Of a stretch of 64,000 nt of DNA, positions 22,693 through 64,000 are shown piece after piece. This DNA is from Semisulcospira habei (Eukaryota > Mollusca > Gastropoda > Semisulcospiridae): assembly GCA_036245525.1 (NCBI GenBank), contig BTPG01000004.1:163881699-163945698 (forward strand), in the 5' to 3' direction. Both the position numbers and the translations under genes were made by a program. Under the pieces are notes generated by a model, which had not been told where the DNA came from, made no database searches, and saw nothing but the letters and a program-made list of their open reading frames with translations. The stretch's first letter is position 1; the number at the start of each line of letters is the position of its first letter.

Positions 22693-23369
22693 TCATTCGT
22701 TGTTGTGATTTTATTTGCATTGTACACGCTTGACAGTCACAGTGTTGGTCTGATCGACTTTCTGCCCGTGTAATCGGCTAAACATGGCATTAATTATGCA
22801 CGGCATGGCGGGTCAATGACTCGAGGAGCGTGACGACAGTCGACAATGGATCTGTCAGTCTCACGCTAAAACTCCAATCACCTACCCCCGGCTAGAAAAG
22901 CATAAATGACTCATGATAACATTTGTCCACAGGGGGAGGGAACTAAATAGTTTTCGCCAAGAGTTTCGTGCCCCAGACCCGCTTTGAGCGTCTATTGAAC
23001 AATCTTATATAACTCATCAGGGGAAAAGTTCGATTTCTCTCCCTGTGCCGGTTTTGTCTCGCAAACGCATGCTTCTTTAGCACCGCTGAGTATTATTTCC
23101 ATCTCGACCAACATTACCAGCGGTCCAAAGTGGCCGCAACCGCGAAATCATTGCGGCATCAATACAGCCCCCCCCCCCCCCCCGCCCCCACCCCCACCCC
23201 CCACCACCGCCCCCCTCCCCCCCAGCCCCGCCAGAATGAAAAGTATCTTCTAAGCCACTATTTAGTTTTCTACGATGTTTGGTTGCTGTACACCTTTGAA
23301 TAGTCCAGCTGAGTACACACACGCATTACTCTCTCATAATACACTGAACTTTCGTACTCAGTGAAACAA
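22693..23369. other. Intergenic, no gene seen
   Basis: Ordinary sequence apart from a C/A-rich low-complexity run at 23167-23223. Confidence 0.4.
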
Positions 23370-23700
23370 GGCCCGGGCAGATCTGGGCGGGGGGTTACAG
23401 GGGTTCCGTAAGCCCTCCCCCCCCCCCCTGACCCAAAATTCTTTTAAAAGTCCCTTTTTGGGGGTGTTTGGACCCCCCTCGCCCCCCCCCCACCCGCCCC
23501 GCCCCCGTTGTTTGATATTTTGGCGAATGGTGAGAGTCTTAACACACACGCGCGTTCTCCCACACTCCCCCCCCCCCTCCCCCGGGCCCTGGAAGCAAGG
23601 TCTAGCATCGGGAAGGCCTTTTGTATCAGGTTGAAGGTCCCAAACAACAAGTTGGAACCCCCCCCCCCCCTCGAGGTAACTGATCCGCCCCTGTGAAGTT
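23370..23700. repeat. G/C-homopolymer repeat (GCR family), longest copy
   Basis: Contains four poly(C) or C-rich runs separated by unique-looking spacers: 'acccaaaattcttttaaaag', 'tgtttgatattttggcgaat', 'gagagtcttaacacacacgc' and 'catcgggaaggccttttgta'. The same spacers occur inverted at 27330-27612. Confidence 0.7.
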
Positions 23701-23856
23701 TGTAGACTGCAACGCAAATACGTTCCATTTGCAAGCGATATAAATAGGCCGGAACCTTTCAGTGTGTCCCAGTCGATATTTTTTCCTGGATGTTCCCCTG
23801 AAGGAGAAGGCATAGACTGTCGTCAACCCCTCAACAGGACAAACTCTCGTACTTCC

Positions 23857-24537
23857 TTAACCCATATCATTACTTACTTACTTACGCCTGTCACCCCTAC
23901 CCGGGTATAGGCCGTCGACGAGAGACCTCCAGCAACTCCTGTCCTGTGCTTCTCCTTCGATTCTACTCCAGGTGGTTCCCAGTCTCTTGATGTCTGCTTG
24001 GAGGTCTCGACGCCAGGAGTTTCTCGGCCTACCTCTTTTCCTCTTTCCCTGGGGGTTCCATGACAATGCCTGCCTAGTGATACTGGAAGCTGGCTTTCTC
24101 AGACTGTGACCGATCGTTTTTGTAGCTATTTCCTTTTTTGCAGGGTGGGGAAGCTAACCCCACGCCCAACCCCCTTACTAGGAGGACCAGGGGTTTTCTG
24201 TCGGGGTCACCTTCCCTTAGACCATGTTGGTTCACGGCGTTGAGGCGCGTCCCCTGGGTGGTGGATAGGGGGTCCCTCGTGAGAGGGGTGCACCGAATAA
24301 AATAACCCATATCATACTGAGGCTAAAAGCTTCAAATTTGTACACTGCCATATGCAAGCTACATTATAGTACTTACAGATAAGGAATGATATAGACCAGT
24401 GGCTTTAGTTCAAGGGTGGTGCCAGAATAGGCGGCTTGGCGCCTCAGTAGGGGCGCCAAGCTATTCTGGCACTACCCTTTAACTATTTTAGTCAAACTTA
24501 TTTCACACTCGGGTGTATTCCGAATGATAAGGGTTAA
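23857..24537. repeat. FB1 (subfamily C) element split by a retroelement
   Basis: The element starts TTAACCCATATCAT at 23857, is interrupted at 23871-24302, resumes at 24303 and ends GATAAGGGTTAA at 24537. The palindrome (24410-24490) has an extra 'ggcggcttggcgcc' at the tip. A relative is at 53871-54112. Confidence 0.8.
23871..24302 (-). mobile_element. Internally deleted RTE-like retroelement with 13-bp target duplication
   Basis: Flanked by TAACCCATATCAT on both sides (23858-23870 and 24303-24315). On the minus strand the right part ([20 protein letters not shown], then [12 protein letters not shown] and a taag-type tail) is the ORF2 end also seen at 31999 and 46975. The upstream 200 bases are not ORF2 but look like a LINE 5' leader (ggtcctcctag..gggttgggcgtgggg), as if 5' and 3' ends were joined with the body missing. 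Confidence 0.78.
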
Positions 24538-24865
24538 ACAACGCATTTACAGCCAACGGCCGTGCGCGCGACAACAGCAAGCTGCGTGTCTCGCGCAGGC
24601 CTCCGCCATTTGTTTAGCCCGTCGTCATGGAAACCTCGGGTTTGGCCGACGCAATGAATTTAAGCCGGCGTTTCTGTGTGCGAGAAAAACGAGGGGCAAG
24701 TAATACTGAAAATCGCTGCCAGCTGTTGATACCTTTCCCTAGCTTGCAGGAAACAGACTGCGTAAAATTCCCTGCACGGCCGGGCCTGCGTAGTGTGTTG
24801 TGCAGTGTAGGTGTGAAAGCAGTCCCCCAATCGGCAGTGTTTCTGATAAAATACTACAAGAAGTA

Positions 24866-24930
24866 TAGTGATTCTCATGAGCCCCTGCAACTGTAGACTA
24901 GGCATATGAGAATCAAAACATCTTGTCTCC
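24866..24930. repeat. Decayed FB3 fold-back
   Basis: 'gattctcatgagcccctgca' followed by an imperfect inverse ending 'atgagaatc'; abuts the next FB1. Confidence 0.6.
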
Positions 24931-25144
24931 CTTAGCCCATAAGCCCCGACACGTTAACGCAGGAGATGGATCGACCATGATAATTCGAGGGTAGTGCCAG
25001 ATTAGCCGGCTTGGCCGCGCCATCGGGCGCCAAGCTAATTTGGCACTGCCCTTGAATTATCATTAAAGCTCCATCTCATGCAACTGGTACGTAGTTGTTA
25101 GGTGACACATGCACAATTTTGAAAATTTGGCCATGGGGTTAAAT
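24931..25144. repeat. FB1 fold-back element
   Basis: Palindrome beginning 'agatggatcgaccatgataa'; the tip has an extra 'ggcttggccgcgcc'. Right flank 'ggcacaattttgaaaatttggccatggggttaaa' type. Confidence 0.8.
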
Positions 25145-25291
25145 ACTGAGGTTAATTATCTTACAGTTACTGAGTGTTCACTGTTCTTGCTTCACTAGTT
25201 ATGACTGAGAATCTCAGCATGAGAATCCTTCATGAATCCTTGTCAAAACGACTCTTTCCAACAATCTTATATAAGCGGCTCACGTGAATAC

Positions 25292-25425
25292 AATACAATA
25301 ATACTTTATTATCCCCGAGGGGAAATTTTGGCGCAGCGGTATACACAAAGAAACAAGAAATACAATAATACTTTATTATCCCCGAGGAGAAATTTTGGCG
25401 CAGCAGTATACACAAAGAAACAAGA
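25292..25425. repeat. Tandem duplication, 2 x about 70 bp
   Basis: 'aatacaataatactttattatccccgagg(g/a)gaaattttggcgcagc' occurs twice. The AATAATACTTTATT motif is common in LINE or SINE 3' ends on the reverse strand. Confidence 0.75.
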
Positions 25426-25661
25426 ATAAAAGTAATAAAAGTTACATGTTTACGTCATCCGCAACACCCTTCCCCCCTCCTCCCCCCAACCCGTCCACGT
25501 ATACAAACAACCTAAACTCACTAGTATACATAATAAACATTAGGCTAAGACTAGACTAAAATAATTACATGTCTTAGTGTAAAGTCAAGGACTAGGGTAT
25601 CACAACAACATAAACTGATAACTAAAAATAAACTATACATAAAACTAAACGCACGCACATG

Positions 25662-25662
25662 C

Positions 25663-25714
<52 letters not shown>

Positions 25715-25733
25715 ATCACACACACACACACAG

Positions 25734-25771
<38 letters not shown>
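25662..25771. repeat. (CA)n microsatellite
   Basis: About 50 CA units with short interruptions. Confidence 0.95.
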
Positions 25772-25774
<3 letters not shown>

Positions 25775-25861
25775 GTTGTAACATGTGGTAAATGCAGGTA
25801 AATGCAGGCAGTGAGCTCAGCTCGTCTCAGAGTCGCCGGTTTAGCAGTCTGATGGACATAA

Positions 25862-26285
25862 TAATTATAAATAATAATGCATAGCATTTATATGGCGCAT
25901 TTCTCATATTTATAATATAACTCAATGCGCAGAATGTAGCCGCGAACTGAACCCAACAAGCACGCTCACGTGAATCACACGCATTCACTCACACACTGTA
26001 CGTAAACACAGAAGATTCACGTGGTGCTAAGGGCAAGCTCAAGCGAGCTACTGACGGTATTTGGAAATCGTTTTGTATTTGAAATTTTATTAAGTTGGCT
26101 GAAACTGATACCAAAGTGGAGGGGGAGGAAGAGCCAGAGTACCCGGAGAAAGAACCCCCGACGGTCCGCCCGAATTAACGGTGACACTTACTAGAGGAGA
26201 AAAATCCGACGCCGGAACCCGGAATCGAACCTCGCACCTTTAGCATTGGTGGCAGGCGCCTTAACCACTGCGCCACGGACCGCCC
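25862..26285 (-). mobile_element. tRNA-derived SINE (about 420 bp)
   Basis: On the minus strand the head (26285-26215) has tRNA promoter boxes: an A box in 'gtggcgcagtggttaaggcg' and a B box in 'gaggttcgattccgg'. A body with 'ttctttctccgggtactctg' follows, then a 3' part ending 'gcgccatataaatgc'. The head recurs at 28440-28650 and the 3' part at 40880-41130. Not a functional tRNA: the body continues without a tRNA 3' end. Confidence 0.85.
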
Positions 26286-26473
26286 CAACTTACACTGAGG
26301 TGACTCTGTCGCGTACCACAGAGCACTTCACTGAATATGACATGGGGAGTAAATGACGACCGACGACGATTTTTCTTACAGTTAATAGTTCTGAACCGCC
26401 GAGCTGATGGTAACAAGTCATATTCAGTGAAGTGCTCTGTGGCACGCGACAGAGTCACCTCAGTGTAAGTTGC
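26286..26473. repeat. Long inverted repeat, 56-bp arms
   Basis: 26286-26341 and 26418-26473 are inverse copies with about one mismatch (ctgtcgcgtaccacag / ctgtggcacgcgacag), with a 76-base spacer. The right end is 327 bases before the gene B start codon. No other copy is seen. Confidence 0.88.
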
Positions 26474-26799
26474 AATCTCTGCTCCTCGGAAAGAGCTAGT
26501 CTGGGGGGTTTAGTCTGCGACTGTGTGTACGGGTAACTATAGGCGCGGTACAGACCGCCCGCTCTGCGCATGACCACGCCACTAAAAGGCGACACGATAC
26601 GGTCACACTGTATGGAATCCGACACATGTATTGGTTGAGCTTTGAGTACACATACTGGCGATGACTTGATAGATAGATACTGTGATTCCAGCTTTGTGGC
26701 TTACACCGTCGTATGATGATGGTACCGTTTAAGTCAGACATTTTGACTTGGATTCAGTGAATTCCTGCCCTGAGTGAGACTACATCGCGAGTGACTGAA

Positions 26800-63830
<37,031 letters not shown>

Positions 63831-64000
63831 GTGAGATGGGGCACAGTGTGTACTTGCTTTCTTTTTCATGCATTGGCCTCATTACGATTACATTTTTACC
63901 AAGTTTGAAGTTGGAGATAAAACCTTGACGGACGTTATTTGTGCTCTGACAAAAACCTTGTATAAAATTTATTTCTGTAACCCAGGCAAAACCTGACATT
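63831..64000. other. Gene B intron to the window edge
   Basis: No further exon before the end. ZP-C exons are expected to the right. Confidence 0.5.

Noticed and set aside
26215..26285. Functional tRNA gene on the minus strand
   Set aside because: A and B boxes are present but the sequence continues into a SINE body and recurs with it at 28440-28650.

Overview
The window is animal genomic DNA. Spliced genes have GT-AG introns of 0.7-19 kb, the intergenic and intronic space is packed with APE-type LINE fragments, tRNA-derived SINEs, fold-back (palindromic) MITE-like elements and microsatellites, and the host genes encode secreted or membrane scavenger-receptor (SRCR) and zona pellucida (ZP) proteins. 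The repeat mix looks like a marine invertebrate, most likely a mollusc; that assignment is inference and nothing here proves the species. No bacterial, rRNA, CRISPR or true tRNA genes are seen.

Two host genes of one architecture lie head to tail on the + strand. Gene A (exons 5455-5657, 6536-6751, 10514-10701, 13829-14142, 16885-17492) enters the window already in its ZP domain; it carries ZP-N, ZP-C, a furin-type RRRR site, a Thr/Pro-rich mucin-like stalk and a hydrophobic C-terminus, and ends at a stop at 17492. Gene B begins with a signal-peptide exon at 26800-26857, then two SRCR domains of two exons each (40373-40526, 41956-42203; 42677-42833, 43753-43955), then the first two ZP-N exons (44616-44815, 63621-63830), and runs off the right edge. 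All splice phases agree, and the two ZP-N exons have the same boundaries and phases in both genes, so they are tandem paralogues.

Inside the 18.8-kb intron of gene B, on the minus strand, is a third gene (60716 down to 56689; three predicted exons, about 877 aa). It has paired Cys/His zinc-finger-like motifs, a tyrosine-recombinase-like core and a SANT/Myb-like C-terminus. Its second predicted intron consists almost entirely of a 153-bp terminal-inverted-repeat element with a perfect 6-bp target duplication, and the donor sits in the duplication: a candidate case of a DNA transposon acting as a new intron.

The rest is mobile DNA. LINEs include an intact 1075-codon APE-RT ORF (554-3781), an RNase H-bearing I-like element (49.84-51.75 kb), L2/CR1-like, Rex1-like and RTE-like pieces, several with clear target duplications. 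There are about 20 copies of one fold-back family bounded by TTAA (FB1, three subfamilies) and several other fold-back families (FB2-FB7), many nested in each other, so the order of insertion can be read. Four exact-period tandem arrays (13 x 37, 19 x 44, 7 x 57, 3 x 78 bp) are present, three of them in introns.
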